Shown here in pieces: positions 29,131 through 38,230 of a stretch of 38,456 bases of DNA. The DNA is from UQRS01 sp050946935 (GTDB lineage Bacteria; Bacillota; Clostridia; Oscillospirales; Acutalibacteraceae). A program made the position numbers and the translations under genes. The notes under the pieces are model-generated. The model saw nothing but the letters and a program-made list of their open reading frames with translations. It did not search any database and was not told the origin of the DNA. The DNA lies in assembly GCA_050946935.1 (NCBI GenBank), contig JBMNVR010000020.1:1-38456 (forward strand). The letters are read 5' to 3'. Position 1 is the first letter of the stretch. Each line of letters starts with the position of its first letter.

Positions 29131-31323
29131 ATGTTAAAACAAGCAAAGTGGATAAAATGCAGGCAAGAGTGTGAAACGCCCATTATAAAAAAGACGTTTT
29201 CGCTTGATAGCCCAAAGTCGGGAACAATCGATATTTCGGGACTGGGCTTCTTCGAGCTGCATATTAACGGAAAGCGCGTGTCGGAGGACTATCTTGTCCC
29301 CGCGTTCAGCGATTATCAGGAAAGAAATCTGTCGGGGCTTTTGTACCCCATTCACGATACCCTTTCCCACAGAATATATTATATGCAGTATGACATCAGC
29401 CGCTTTTTGCAGGACGGCGAAAACACGTTCGAGGTGATTTTGGGAAACGGGTGGTATCGCCAGAAAGAGCGCACGGTTGAGGGTAAGCTGTGGTTCGGCG
29501 AGGAGCTTAAAGCGATTTTTTCGGCGGAGATTACGCTGACTTCGGGCGGCAGTGTAACGGTAAATTCCGACGGAACTGAGGTATATTCCCCCTACCATAT
29601 AACATACAGCAATCTTTATATCGGCGAGGTTCACGACGCTCGTTTATCGGGCAATCAAGGTGAGCCGCGGCGGGTTGAAATTGATACAAAAACGCGCTCG
29701 GAGCTGATTAAACAAACCTGCCCGCCCGACAGAATAGTCAGGACGATAACCCCGCGGCTGATTAAAGATACGGGGACACTGAAAATATATGACGCGGGCG
29801 AAAATATCAGCGGTTGGGTAAGGCTGAGAGCCGCCGGCAAAGCAGGAGATAAAATAATCCTGCGGTTTTCAGAGGAGCTGACGGCTGAATGTACCCTTGA
29901 TTTCGAGTCGGCAGGCGGGTCTTGCCTGTGTGCTGACGGGAAAAATCAAGTTCAAAGCGACGTGTTTATATGCGACGGAAACGAGCGTGAATTTGAGCCG
30001 AAATTTGTTTTCCACGGTTTTCGTTATTTTGATGTGCAGGGTGACGCGGAAAATCTTTCCGTTATGGTTGTAAACTCCGATGTGCCCTGCAGCTCGGAGT
30101 TCGGGTGCGACAATGAAGCGCTCAACTGGCTGTATGATGCCTACATCCGAACCGAGCTTGCCAATATGCACAGCGGGGTTCCGTCGGATTGCCCCCACCG
30201 CGAGCGGCTCGGCTACACCGGCGACGGACAGATTACAGCCGACAGCGCAATGCTGACACTCGACAGCGAGCGCTTTTTTGAAAAATGGATTTACGACATA
30301 ACTGACTGTCAGGACGTAAACGGCGGTCATATTCAGCATACCGCGCCGTTTATGGGCGGCGGCGGCGGTCCTGCCGTGTGGGGCGGCGCTGTTGTAGCGG
30401 TGCCTTACGCCCATTACAAGCATTTCGGAAATACGGACTTGCTCAAAAGCTGCTACCCGAATATGAAAAAATGGGTCGGGTATATGAAAGCTCACAGTGA
30501 GAATTACCTGGTATTAAGCGAGGAAAAGGACGGCTGGTGTCTGGGAGATTGGGCGGCAATCGGGGATATGACGATTTCCGAGCCGTTTGTCAACACCTGC
30601 TTTTTTATAAAGTGCCTGCATATGATGAAAAAGATTGCCGTTATTCTCGGGGAAAGCCGCGACGCCGTTGAGTATGAGGAGTATACCTCGCGCGCCGGAC
30701 AAGCGGTTACCGCAAAATATTATGATGAGAAAAGCGGCTCGTTCTGCGGCGGAGCGCAGGCGGCAGACGCATTTGCGCTCGATATAGGATTAGATAATGA
30801 CCCGCGGACTTTAAAAAATCTCGTTGAGAAATACGAAGCGTTGGGCTATTTTGATACCGGCTTTGCGGGGACGGATATTCTTGTGGACGTTCTGATTCGC
30901 CGCGGCTGTGTCAATACGGCATTCAGGCTTTTAACAAGCGATAAAAAAGGCTCGTATTTATGGATGAAGCGGCAGGGCGCAACAACGCTCTGGGAATATT
31001 TTAACGGCTTTGCATCGCACTGTCATCCCATGTTCGGCGCGCCCGTGCGCCAGCTGTTTTACGCTTTTTTGGGAATTCGGCAGACCGAAGATTCGGTTGG
31101 TTTTCAAAAAATAATAATCTCGCCTGTGATTCCCGACGGGTTGAATTATGCCAAAGGCAAAATAACAACAAAATACGGAGAAATCGCGGTGTCGTGGCGG
31201 AAGGATAACTCACGGCTTTGTATGGATACTTCGGTTCCGCAGGGAACAGACTGCACAGTTCGCTTTAACGGCGAAACAAAAAAGCTTTTATCGGGCGAAA
31301 ACCGATTTATATTTGTGCTGTAA
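29131..31323 (+). CDS. Intracellular alpha-L-rhamnosidase, GH78
   Basis: A 730-residue enzyme without signal peptide. The N-terminal rhamnosidase lectin-like domain (GLGFFELHINGKRVSEDYL), the concanavalin-like domain (FHGFRYFDVQG) and the alpha/alpha catalytic barrel are all present. The catalytic motif is canonical, SDCPHRERLGYTGDGQ, with Asp353, Glu358 and Asp365. Downstream QGATTLWEYFNGF supplies the second catalytic Glu. It would cleave terminal alpha-L-rhamnose from small imported glycosides, completing digestion begun outside the cell by the two giant enzymes. GAGGAAAC precedes the ATG. The next gene follows after 23 bases, so the two form an operon. Confidence 0.95.
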   Translation: MLKQAKWIKCRQECETPIIKKTFSLDSPKSGTIDISGLGFFELHINGKRVSEDYLVPAFSDYQERNLSGLLYPIHDTLSHRIYYMQYDISRFLQDGENTFEVILGNGWYRQKERTVEGKLWFGEELKAIFSAEITLTSGGSVTVNSDGTEVYSPYHITYSNLYIGEVHDARLSGNQGEPRRVEIDTKTRSELIKQTCPPDRIVRTITPRLIKDTGTLKIYDAGENISGWVRLRAAGKAGDKIILRFSEELTAECTLDFESAGGSCLCADGKNQVQSDVFICDGNEREFEPKFVFHGFRYFDVQGDAENLSVMVVNSDVPCSSEFGCDNEALNWLYDAYIRTELANMHSGVPSDCPHRERLGYTGDGQITADSAMLTLDSERFFEKWIYDITDCQDVNGGHIQHTAPFMGGGGGPAVWGGAVVAVPYAHYKHFGNTDLLKSCYPNMKKWVGYMKAHSENYLVLSEEKDGWCLGDWAAIGDMTISEPFVNTCFFIKCLHMMKKIAVILGESRDAVEYEEYTSRAGQAVTAKYYDEKSGSFCGGAQAADAFALDIGLDNDPRTLKNLVEKYEALGYFDTGFAGTDILVDVLIRRGCVNTAFRLLTSDKKGSYLWMKRQGATTLWEYFNGFASHCHPMFGAPVRQLFYAFLGIRQTEDSVGFQKIIISPVIPDGLNYAKGKITTKYGEIAVSWRKDNSRLCMDTSVPQGTDCTVRFNGETKKLLSGENRFIFVL

Positions 31324-31346
31324 TTTTAAGCAGGAGGATTTTTACA

Positions 31347-34300
31347 ATGAAATTATCATTTAAAAAAATAGCCGCTTTCGTCCTGTGCGCGGTTTTATTG
31401 TTGCAGACTGTTGCATTTTCCACAGCGGCTTCTGAAAATGACATAGTATCTGCCATTTACGGTTTAAAGGTCAATTCAACCTCCTCCCCCGTAGGGATTG
31501 ATACCAACCCCGTTTTCGCGTGGAAAATAAACTGCGGCGGCTACGGAAAAAGCCAGACAGCCTATTGGATAAAAGTATCCTCAACCCGCGATTTGGCGGA
31601 AAACGGCAGAGGCGATATGTGGAACAGCGGCAAGGTGTCGGGCGAAAATAATTACAGCGTGGAGTATGCGGGCGAGCCGCTGAACTCAAAAAGCGTATAT
31701 TACTGGACGGTCGAGGTATGGGATGAAACCGATACTTCGCTCGGAATAAGTGAGGTTTCATCCTTTTCAACCGGAATTTTCAACGATTCCGAGTGGGAGG
31801 GGCAGTGGATTTCCTATCCCTTCCCGAAATATGATATTAACCTTGACGGGTGCAGCTGGATATGGAGAAGAAACGGTGCCGCGTTCGAGTCCTCGGCGGG
31901 CGGAACGCAGTATTTCAGAAGGACATTTGAAACCGATAAAACCAAAACAGCAGAATCGGTTATAATCGGGTTTTCGGCGGATGATCGCGCGCAGTTGTAT
32001 TTTAACGGCGAGCCTGTCGGGAAAACCGAATCATGGTCAAACGGCGCGGTAGTTTCGGTTACCGATTCGCTTAATTCAAGCGGACAGAATACCGTTGCGG
32101 TAGCGGCAACTAACGGTTCAACGGGATATGCGGGAATGATAGCCAAGGTGGTCATCCGCTATACCGACGGAAGTGAAAAGGCTATTGCGACCGATAAAAG
32201 CTGGCGGGTCAGCACCGCGGAATACAGCGATTGGTTCGGCGCGGATTATGACGATTCCGCGTGGGTTTATCCCGACCAGTCGGTGGCTTACGGCAGCAGC
32301 CCGTGGAACAGCGGAGTATCTTTGGAAGCTGCGGGCAGCCGCGTTGCCCCCCTGTTCAGAAAAGATTTCAGCGTTACAAAAACCGTTTCGTCGGCTTACG
32401 CATATGTGTCGGGACTCGGAATGTTCGACCTGAAAATAAACGGGGCAAACCCCGATGACAGTGTTATGAATCCCGCCAACACGCAGTATAACAAAACCGT
32501 GCCGTATCGGACATTCGACGTTACAGCGCTGATAAGGCAGGGTGAAAATGCAATCGGAGCGGAGCTTGGCAACGGGTTCTTTAATGAAACGGGCGGTGCG
32601 TGGAACTGGGCGAACGCCGAATGGAGAGATAACCCGAAGCTGCTGCTTAATCTGGAAATAACGTATTCCGACGGCACTTCCGAAATCATCAGTACCGACA
32701 CCGATTGGAAAACAACCGCCGACGCGCCGACGGTTGCCAACAGCATTTATTACGGCGAAACATACGACGCGCGCCGCGAGCAGACCGGTTTTGATATGCC
32801 CGGCTTTGACGATTCGGCGTGGGTTCCCGCAGTTCGGACGGAAAGTCCCGGCGGGAAATTAAGCTGTCAGATAATCGACCCTATGCGCAGGACAGCCGAA
32901 ATAAGCCCCGAATCCATTACAGATTTTGGAAACGGAACATTTTTAATCAAGGCTTCTGAAATGACGACGGGGTGGATTAAGCTTAATGTAAAAGCCCCCG
33001 CGTCGACCGAGATTACAATAGATTATTCCGAAAGGCTTAATGCCGACGGCAGTATTATGAAACTCGGTGGCGGTCAGGGTGTGGACGGAAACTGGTCCTC
33101 GGGACCGTATACACAGCACGATAAATACATAGCAAAGGGCGAGGGGACGGAAACCTTCGAGCCGAAATTCAGCTATAAGGGCTTTGAATATATCCAGATT
33201 GAAAACTACCCCGGAACGCTGACTGCGGACGATTTCACAATCTACCGCGTGAACAGCGATGTTGACATAGTTTCGGAATTTTCGACTTCCGATGAAATGA
33301 TTAACAGTCTGCACGCAATCATGCAGAGAACCATGCTGAATAATTTCCAGGGCAAGCCCACCGACACTCCCGTTTACGAGAAAAACGGGTGGCTCGGCGA
33401 CGCAAATGTTGCGCTTACATCAATGATGTACAATTTTGATATGAGCAACTACCTTCCGAATTTCATTGAGATAATGGAGGATTGCTGGAATACATACGGA
33501 ACGGTTCCGAGTATGGTGCCGACGGCGGGCGCGTTCGTTGAAAACTGCTATGTCTGGAACACCATATTTGTAAACGGTGTTGACGCGCTTTTGAATTACT
33601 GCGGAGATATGTCATACGCCAAGGAGCAGTATGATGTTATGCGCGAATTTATCCTTAAGGATGTAAACGAAATCAGGAATAACGGCTGGGTCGGGCAGGA
33701 CGGCGGTTTTGCCGACTGGGCAGGACCCGTGGGCGGCACCGACCCCGACGCGGCAAGCAACTGGAATATATCCGAGGGCGCGGGAATATGCGGAACGGGA
33801 TTTGTTTATGCTGCGCTTAAAGAAATAGCGGCGCTTGCCGACCGGCTCGGCAAAACAGCCGACGCGGAAGAATATCGGAGCGCGATGGCTGATATCTACA
33901 CGGCATTCAATGAAAAATTCTATAACCTGACCGAGGGGATTTATGAAACAACCGTCTGGAATCAGATTGGTACGCGGACAAAATACAGGCAGACCTCGAA
34001 CCTTGTACCGTTGGCATTCGGCTTGGTTGCAGAGGAAAATGTCGGAGCGGTGGTTGCTAACCTTGTTGAGGATATTAAATCCAAAAACTATCATCTGGAC
34101 ACGGGGATAGTCGGCACAAGCCTTATTCTGCCCGTACTCAATGAATACGGTTATGCCGATGTTGCTTATAAAATCCTTACGCAGACGACCTACCCGAGCT
34201 GGGGTCACTGGCTGAAAATGGGTGCAACCTCGACATGGGAAGGGTATGAAAACACGGTAAGGTCGTTCGGGCACTATTTCCACGGAACTTATGACGAGTT

Positions 34301-36029
34301 TCTGTTCAGCGGTCTGGCGGGTGTCAGGGATATTGCCGACGGGTATAAAACTTTTACGGTCGACCCCGATATGACGGGCGACCTGAATTATGTTTCGATG
34401 ACAACCGAAACACTCAGAGGTGCGCTTGAAAGTAGCTGGAGTCTCAATGACGACGGCACGGCAACAATGAAAATTACGGTGCCGTTCGGCTCGGAAGCAA
34501 AGGTATATTTCCCGACCGCAAGAATCATCAACGTAAAAATCGACGGTGCTCATGTATCGACGGATATACCGGGTGTTGCGGAAACCGGCAAAGAGAACGG
34601 AAAGGCTTTTGCAAAGCTTGAGTCCGGCTCATATATTTTCATCACGCAGACCGAAAACACCCCCATTTTCAAAGATACCCTGCAAGCGGCTGTTGATGAG
34701 GCGAAAAATTATATTCAGAGCGATTATATCCCGAAGCTGTGGGAGCCGTTTGTCGTTGCGCTTGAAAATGCAAAGTCGGTTTATGAGGACAGCAGCTCAA
34801 AGCAGAAGCAGGTAAATGACGCGGTTTCTGCGCTTGAAAGCGCAATCGCGGCGCTGAACGGAAGTGAATCACGAAACAATCTGAAAGCGCTGATTAAAGA
34901 GGTTGAGTCGGAGAATATTGATTACTCATTATACAACCCGACCGATTCCGCCGCACTGCTTTCCGCGCTGATTACCGCGAGGTCGCTCGCGTTCAACTAT
35001 AATTACGAGGATGAAGCGGGCTTTAACGAGGCTCGGAGCATACTGCAAAGCGCTTTTACAAAAATTAAAAAAGCGGGCAGTAATCTTGCGTTGGGTAAAA
35101 AAGCTTCCGCTTCAACGAGCGGTGAAAACAGCGGCTGGAGCTGGGGGATCAAAAATATCAACGACGGCGACCGCAAAAATGCCAATCCGTATAACGAATA
35201 TGCGGGGTACACAAGCGAGGGCAAGCCTTCGGCGGACAGCGTCGAATGGGTTTCCGTCGATTTGGGCGAAATATCAACGTTCAACACAGTCAATATTTAC
35301 GGCTCGTGCGGCTCTGACCTCACCTGCTATTTATTGCCGGTAGATTTTGAAATTCAGGTTTCCGATGACAATTCAAGTTGGACAACGGTACATTCCGAAA
35401 AGGGTTATGAGGTTCGGCAATACGCGCCGTTGAGCTTAAAGTTTGAAGAAACCGAGGCGAGGTATGTAAGGCTGTATGCCACCAAGCTTCGGGCAAAGCC
35501 GTCTGAGCCGGGCACCTACCGTATGCAGCTTACGGAGCTGGAAATATATGAATCAGGCACCGCCGAAAAGGTCGATTATCTTTTGGGGTTGGAGTTGAGT
35601 GATGATTATTTCATAAACCCCGTATTTTATATTAACACTCACGGGTACACGGCGGCGGTCGGAGAGGCTACGCAAAGCATTGCAGTAAAGCCGACGGCAA
35701 CCTCGGGCTCGGAGATAATGGTTAACGGTAAGATTGCCGCCGACGGAGCGTTTACCGACAAAATTCCCCTTAATTACGGTGAGAATAAAATCACCGTAAA
35801 GGTCGGCGAAACCGAAACCGTTCTGACCGTTATCAGAGCCGGCAATACCGTTTTGGGCGATGTTGACGCTGACGGAAAAATTACTGTGTCCGATGTGGTT
35901 CAGCTCAGAAAAATTATCATTGCGGGTTCTCCGACAGCGGGTCAGAAAGAGTCGGGCGATATTGATAAAGACGGAAATCTGACCGTTTACGATGTGGTGA
36001 CGCTCAGAAAAATGATAATGGCTGCATAA
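31347..36029 (+). CDS. Giant secreted GH78-type glycosidase with CBM32-like and dockerin modules (paralogue)
   Basis: A 1560-residue exported protein that aligns with the first giant enzyme over its full length, module by module. The proposed catalytic residues even have the same numbers: Asp673, Glu678 and Asp685 in DTPVYEKNGWLGD. The signal peptide is MKLSFKKIAAFVLCAVLLLQ. FIVAR-like repeats, a discoidin/CBM32-like domain (SNLALGKKASASTSGENSGW), a cadherin-like sandwich and a dockerin (GDVDADGKITVSDVVQLRK, GDIDKDGNLTVYDVVTLRK) follow. Conserved runs identical in both copies suggest a fairly recent duplication. GGAGG precedes the ATG, and the gene is cotranscribed with the intracellular rhamnosidase. 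Differences lie mostly around the barrel loops (WNWANAEW against WGWQTAIW), so the two may prefer different substrates. Confidence 0.92.
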   Translation: MKLSFKKIAAFVLCAVLLLQTVAFSTAASENDIVSAIYGLKVNSTSSPVGIDTNPVFAWKINCGGYGKSQTAYWIKVSSTRDLAENGRGDMWNSGKVSGENNYSVEYAGEPLNSKSVYYWTVEVWDETDTSLGISEVSSFSTGIFNDSEWEGQWISYPFPKYDINLDGCSWIWRRNGAAFESSAGGTQYFRRTFETDKTKTAESVIIGFSADDRAQLYFNGEPVGKTESWSNGAVVSVTDSLNSSGQNTVAVAATNGSTGYAGMIAKVVIRYTDGSEKAIATDKSWRVSTAEYSDWFGADYDDSAWVYPDQSVAYGSSPWNSGVSLEAAGSRVAPLFRKDFSVTKTVSSAYAYVSGLGMFDLKINGANPDDSVMNPANTQYNKTVPYRTFDVTALIRQGENAIGAELGNGFFNETGGAWNWANAEWRDNPKLLLNLEITYSDGTSEIISTDTDWKTTADAPTVANSIYYGETYDARREQTGFDMPGFDDSAWVPAVRTESPGGKLSCQIIDPMRRTAEISPESITDFGNGTFLIKASEMTTGWIKLNVKAPASTEITIDYSERLNADGSIMKLGGGQGVDGNWSSGPYTQHDKYIAKGEGTETFEPKFSYKGFEYIQIENYPGTLTADDFTIYRVNSDVDIVSEFSTSDEMINSLHAIMQRTMLNNFQGKPTDTPVYEKNGWLGDANVALTSMMYNFDMSNYLPNFIEIMEDCWNTYGTVPSMVPTAGAFVENCYVWNTIFVNGVDALLNYCGDMSYAKEQYDVMREFILKDVNEIRNNGWVGQDGGFADWAGPVGGTDPDAASNWNISEGAGICGTGFVYAALKEIAALADRLGKTADAEEYRSAMADIYTAFNEKFYNLTEGIYETTVWNQIGTRTKYRQTSNLVPLAFGLVAEENVGAVVANLVEDIKSKNYHLDTGIVGTSLILPVLNEYGYADVAYKILTQTTYPSWGHWLKMGATSTWEGYENTVRSFGHYFHGTYDEFLFSGLAGVRDIADGYKTFTVDPDMTGDLNYVSMTTETLRGALESSWSLNDDGTATMKITVPFGSEAKVYFPTARIINVKIDGAHVSTDIPGVAETGKENGKAFAKLESGSYIFITQTENTPIFKDTLQAAVDEAKNYIQSDYIPKLWEPFVVALENAKSVYEDSSSKQKQVNDAVSALESAIAALNGSESRNNLKALIKEVESENIDYSLYNPTDSAALLSALITARSLAFNYNYEDEAGFNEARSILQSAFTKIKKAGSNLALGKKASASTSGENSGWSWGIKNINDGDRKNANPYNEYAGYTSEGKPSADSVEWVSVDLGEISTFNTVNIYGSCGSDLTCYLLPVDFEIQVSDDNSSWTTVHSEKGYEVRQYAPLSLKFEETEARYVRLYATKLRAKPSEPGTYRMQLTELEIYESGTAEKVDYLLGLELSDDYFINPVFYINTHGYTAAVGEATQSIAVKPTATSGSEIMVNGKIAADGAFTDKIPLNYGENKITVKVGETETVLTVIRAGNTVLGDVDADGKITVSDVVQLRKIIIAGSPTAGQKESGDIDKDGNLTVYDVVTLRKMIMAA

Positions 36030-36053
36030 AAGACACACGGCAATTATAACTAC

Positions 36054-36096
36054 AAAAAGAGATAAATGCTTTTTCAGCATTTATCTCTTTTTTTTT
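36054..36096 (+). terminator. Strong terminator after the rhamnosidase operon
   Basis: A perfect 17-pair stem (AAAAAGAGATAAATGCT and its complement) with loop TTTTC and a run of nine Ts, 25 bases past the stop codon. The A-rich left arm makes it work in both directions. Confidence 0.9.
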
Positions 36097-36166
36097 CCTC
36101 AATCATTATTACACGAACGTATAAACCGTCCTTATTTATTCCAGCCTTTGAAGTTCTTTTGAGTAA

Positions 36167-36397
36167 AAATATTTTAAAACAGCAGTACAGCCGAAATTTA
36201 ATATAGCCGCAATAATTAACAGAATCAAAAAATACGGAACGATTGATAAACTTACAAGGCCGCTCCTTGTGGAGCTTATAAATGAAATACGTGTTCATGA
36301 GGGCGGTTCAATTACGATAGGCTTCAAATTTCAGGACGCTTATAAAAATGCGCTTGAGTATATTGAAGTTAACAGAGAAATTGCAAAGACGGCATAG
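36167..36397 (+). pseudogene. C-terminal remnant of a serine site-specific recombinase
   Basis: An open frame without a start, beginning just after a TAA. It reads IINRIKKYGTIDKLTRPLLV followed by ELINEIRVHEGGSITIGFKF and ends EYIEVNREIAKTA. This is the usual C-terminal end of large serine recombinases of clostridial mobile elements (an LTRPLLxELIxxIxVHEG pattern). The catalytic and DNA-binding domains are missing. It marks the edge of the acquired region. Confidence 0.65.
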
Positions 36398-36456
36398 ATA
36401 TGTACAGAAAAAGCCGATTTGCAAGTTTTTTAGGATAAATAGTAGTCCTATGTTGA

Positions 36457-36666
36457 CATTTACAGGGGAAGCAGGTGGGTATCCCGGCCTATGCCTTTGC
36501 CGTTTTGATGGGGTTTTCGCGGCTGTATCTCTATGTGCATTATCCGAGCGACGTTCTGGCCGGCGCACTGGTCGGCACGCTGCTCCCGGCCCTGATCTGG
36601 GGCGGATATCGTCTGCTCTCCCGCAGACGGAAAGTGCGCTGCCCCTCGACGCCGGACGAAGAATAA
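36457..36666 (+). pseudogene. PAP2-family phosphatase, C-terminal fragment
   Basis: The frame carries GFSRLYLYVHYPSDVLAGAL, the third PAP2 phosphatase motif with the conserved Arg and His, plus one membrane segment, and ends in RRRKVRCPSTPDEE. The earlier KxxxxxxRP and PSGH motifs and the first membrane helices are absent, and a TGA lies just upstream of the homologous part. Base composition jumps to GC-rich at about 36470. A GTG could start a 63-residue peptide, but it would have no active site. Confidence 0.8.
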
Positions 36667-36731
36667 AGCAGCCGCCTGTGCCGGAAGGCCTTTTCCGCAC
36701 CGCAAAAAGGGTGTTTTTCACGGAATTCATA

Positions 36732-36760
36732 TTGCTTTTTAAAACCGATTCAGCTATAAT
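36732..36760 (+). promoter_or_regulatory. Promoter of the LemA-TPM operon
   Basis: TTGCTT and a perfect TATAAT separated by 17 bases, about 25 bases before the lemA start codon. Confidence 0.7.
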
Positions 36761-36783
36761 CAGACGCAAGGGGGTATATCAAC

Positions 36784-37356
36784 ATGAAAAATAAAAAGTG
36801 GATTGTTATAGGTGTTATCGCGTTGGTTGTGATCGTCTTGATCGCAAGCGTGGTCGGTGGTTACAACAATTTGGTGGACGCGCAGGCGAATGTCGAGAAC
36901 AAGCAGGCAAATATCCAGACCCAGCTGCAGCGCCGCGCCGATCTGATTCCGAACTTTGTCGCGACCGTCAAGGGCTATACCGAGTATGAGCAGGAAACGC
37001 TGACCGCCGTTACCGAAGCGCGCAGCGCGGTGGCACAGGCCGCCAACGCAAGCAGCCTGTCGCAGGCGAGCGAACAGTTGGACGGTGCGATCTCGGTTTG
37101 GGTGAACGCCGTGACCGAGGCCTATCCGGATCTGAAAGCGAACCAGAATTATATCGCTTTGCAGGATGAGCTGGCCGGAACCGAAAACCGGATTGCCGTC
37201 GCACGGCAGGATTATAACGAGAGCGCAGCCTCCTACAACGCGATGATCCGAAAATTCCCGAAGAATATGTTGGCCGGGGTCTTTGGATTTGATCAGGTGT
37301 CCTATTTTGAAGCGGACGCGGGTTCGCAGGATGCGCCGATTGTCTCTTTTGAATAA
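36784..37356 (+). CDS. lemA: LemA family membrane-anchored protein
   Basis: A 190-residue protein with one N-terminal membrane helix (WIVIGVIALVVIVLIASVV) and a helical LemA domain: YNNLVDAQANVENKQANIQT, QLQRRADLIPNFVATVKGY, then ELAGTENRIAVARQDYN and the closing FPKNMLAGVFGF. The function of the family is not settled; it is often paired with TPM-domain proteins, as here, and linked to envelope processes. AAGGGGG precedes the ATG. The next gene starts two bases after the stop codon. Confidence 0.93.
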   Translation: MKNKKWIVIGVIALVVIVLIASVVGGYNNLVDAQANVENKQANIQTQLQRRADLIPNFVATVKGYTEYEQETLTAVTEARSAVAQAANASSLSQASEQLDGAISVWVNAVTEAYPDLKANQNYIALQDELAGTENRIAVARQDYNESAASYNAMIRKFPKNMLAGVFGFDQVSYFEADAGSQDAPIVSFE

Positions 37357-37358
37357 TC

Positions 37359-38111
37359 ATGAAAAAAATATATGCGGTTTTTGTGGCGGCTTATCTGTTT
37401 TTTCTGCTTTTGACCATGCCGGCTTCGGCGGCGGTGTCCTATCCGCAGCCGACTGACAACTTTTTTGTCAACGACTTTGCAAACGTCGTCGATCCCTCGG
37501 CCGAGGCTGCGATGCAGACACAGGGGGAAAAGCTGTATTATGCCTGCAAGGCGCAGGTGGTTGTCGTAACGGTGGAAAGTCTGCAGGGCAGCGATATTGA
37601 ATCTTATTCGATTGGTTTGGCCAGGGAGTGGGGCATCGGCGATCAGGATAAGGATAACGGCGTGCTGCTGCTTTTGTCGGTGCAGGACAGAAAGGTGCGG
37701 GTCGAGGTAGGCTACGGCTTGGAGGGCGCGCTGCCCGACAGCAAAACCGGCCGGATTTTAGATACCTACGGCACCGATTCTTTTTCTGCAAATGATTTCT
37801 CCACCGGCTTGCAGGCGGTTTATGACTCGCTGGTTAACGAGGTGTATATTGAATACGGCCTGGAACCGGACGCGGACTATGAACCGGTGGAGGATGAGGA
37901 CTCAGCCGGCGTGTTTACCGTCGTGTTTGTCATTGTCGTGATCCTTTTGATTCTGATTTTCGGCAGGAATCGCCGGGGTCCCCGGTTTGTCGGCCCCACT
38001 TTTTGGGGTGGGCCGCCCCGTGGAGGTGGCGGTTTCTCCGGCGGCGGGGGTGGCGGCTTCTCCGGCGGTGGGGGTGGTTTCGGCGGCGGCGGTTCTTCAA
38101 GAGGATTTTGA
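37359..38111 (+). CDS. TPM-domain (YgcG-like) membrane protein
   Basis: A 250-residue protein. A signal peptide (1-24, ending PASA) is followed by a TPM domain outside the membrane (about 35-165: FVNDFANVVDP, AQVVVVTVESLQG, LAREWGIGDQDKDNGVLLLL, VEVGYGLEGALPDSKTGRIL). An acidic linker, a membrane helix (VFTVVFVIVVILLILIFG) and a glycine-rich tail (repeats of GGGGGFSGGG ending GGSSRGF) complete it. This layout is standard for the family, whose cellular role is uncertain. Tight coupling to lemA suggests joint function at the envelope. Confidence 0.93.
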   Translation: MKKIYAVFVAAYLFFLLLTMPASAAVSYPQPTDNFFVNDFANVVDPSAEAAMQTQGEKLYYACKAQVVVVTVESLQGSDIESYSIGLAREWGIGDQDKDNGVLLLLSVQDRKVRVEVGYGLEGALPDSKTGRILDTYGTDSFSANDFSTGLQAVYDSLVNEVYIEYGLEPDADYEPVEDEDSAGVFTVVFVIVVILLILIFGRNRRGPRFVGPTFWGGPPRGGGGFSGGGGGGFSGGGGGFGGGGSSRGF

Positions 38112-38193
38112 CGTCTGACCTTTATCTTATGGAAAATCTGTCGTGGAATTTCACTTCTGACAACAAGTGTTATGCGCTGTTTTTGCTGAAAAA

Positions 38194-38230
38194 AGCCGGC
38201 TATGCGTAATGCATGGCCGGCTGCGTTTTT
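38194..38230 (+). terminator. Terminator of the LemA-TPM operon
   Basis: AGCCGGC-ATGC / GCAT-GCCGGCT with a short loop, followed after three bases by five Ts. It lies about 80 bases past the stop codon. Confidence 0.75.

Noticed and set aside
36074..36298. Minus-strand 74-codon frame
   Set aside because: It lies opposite the recombinase remnant and runs through the terminator; composition is random-like and no ribosome binding site is seen.
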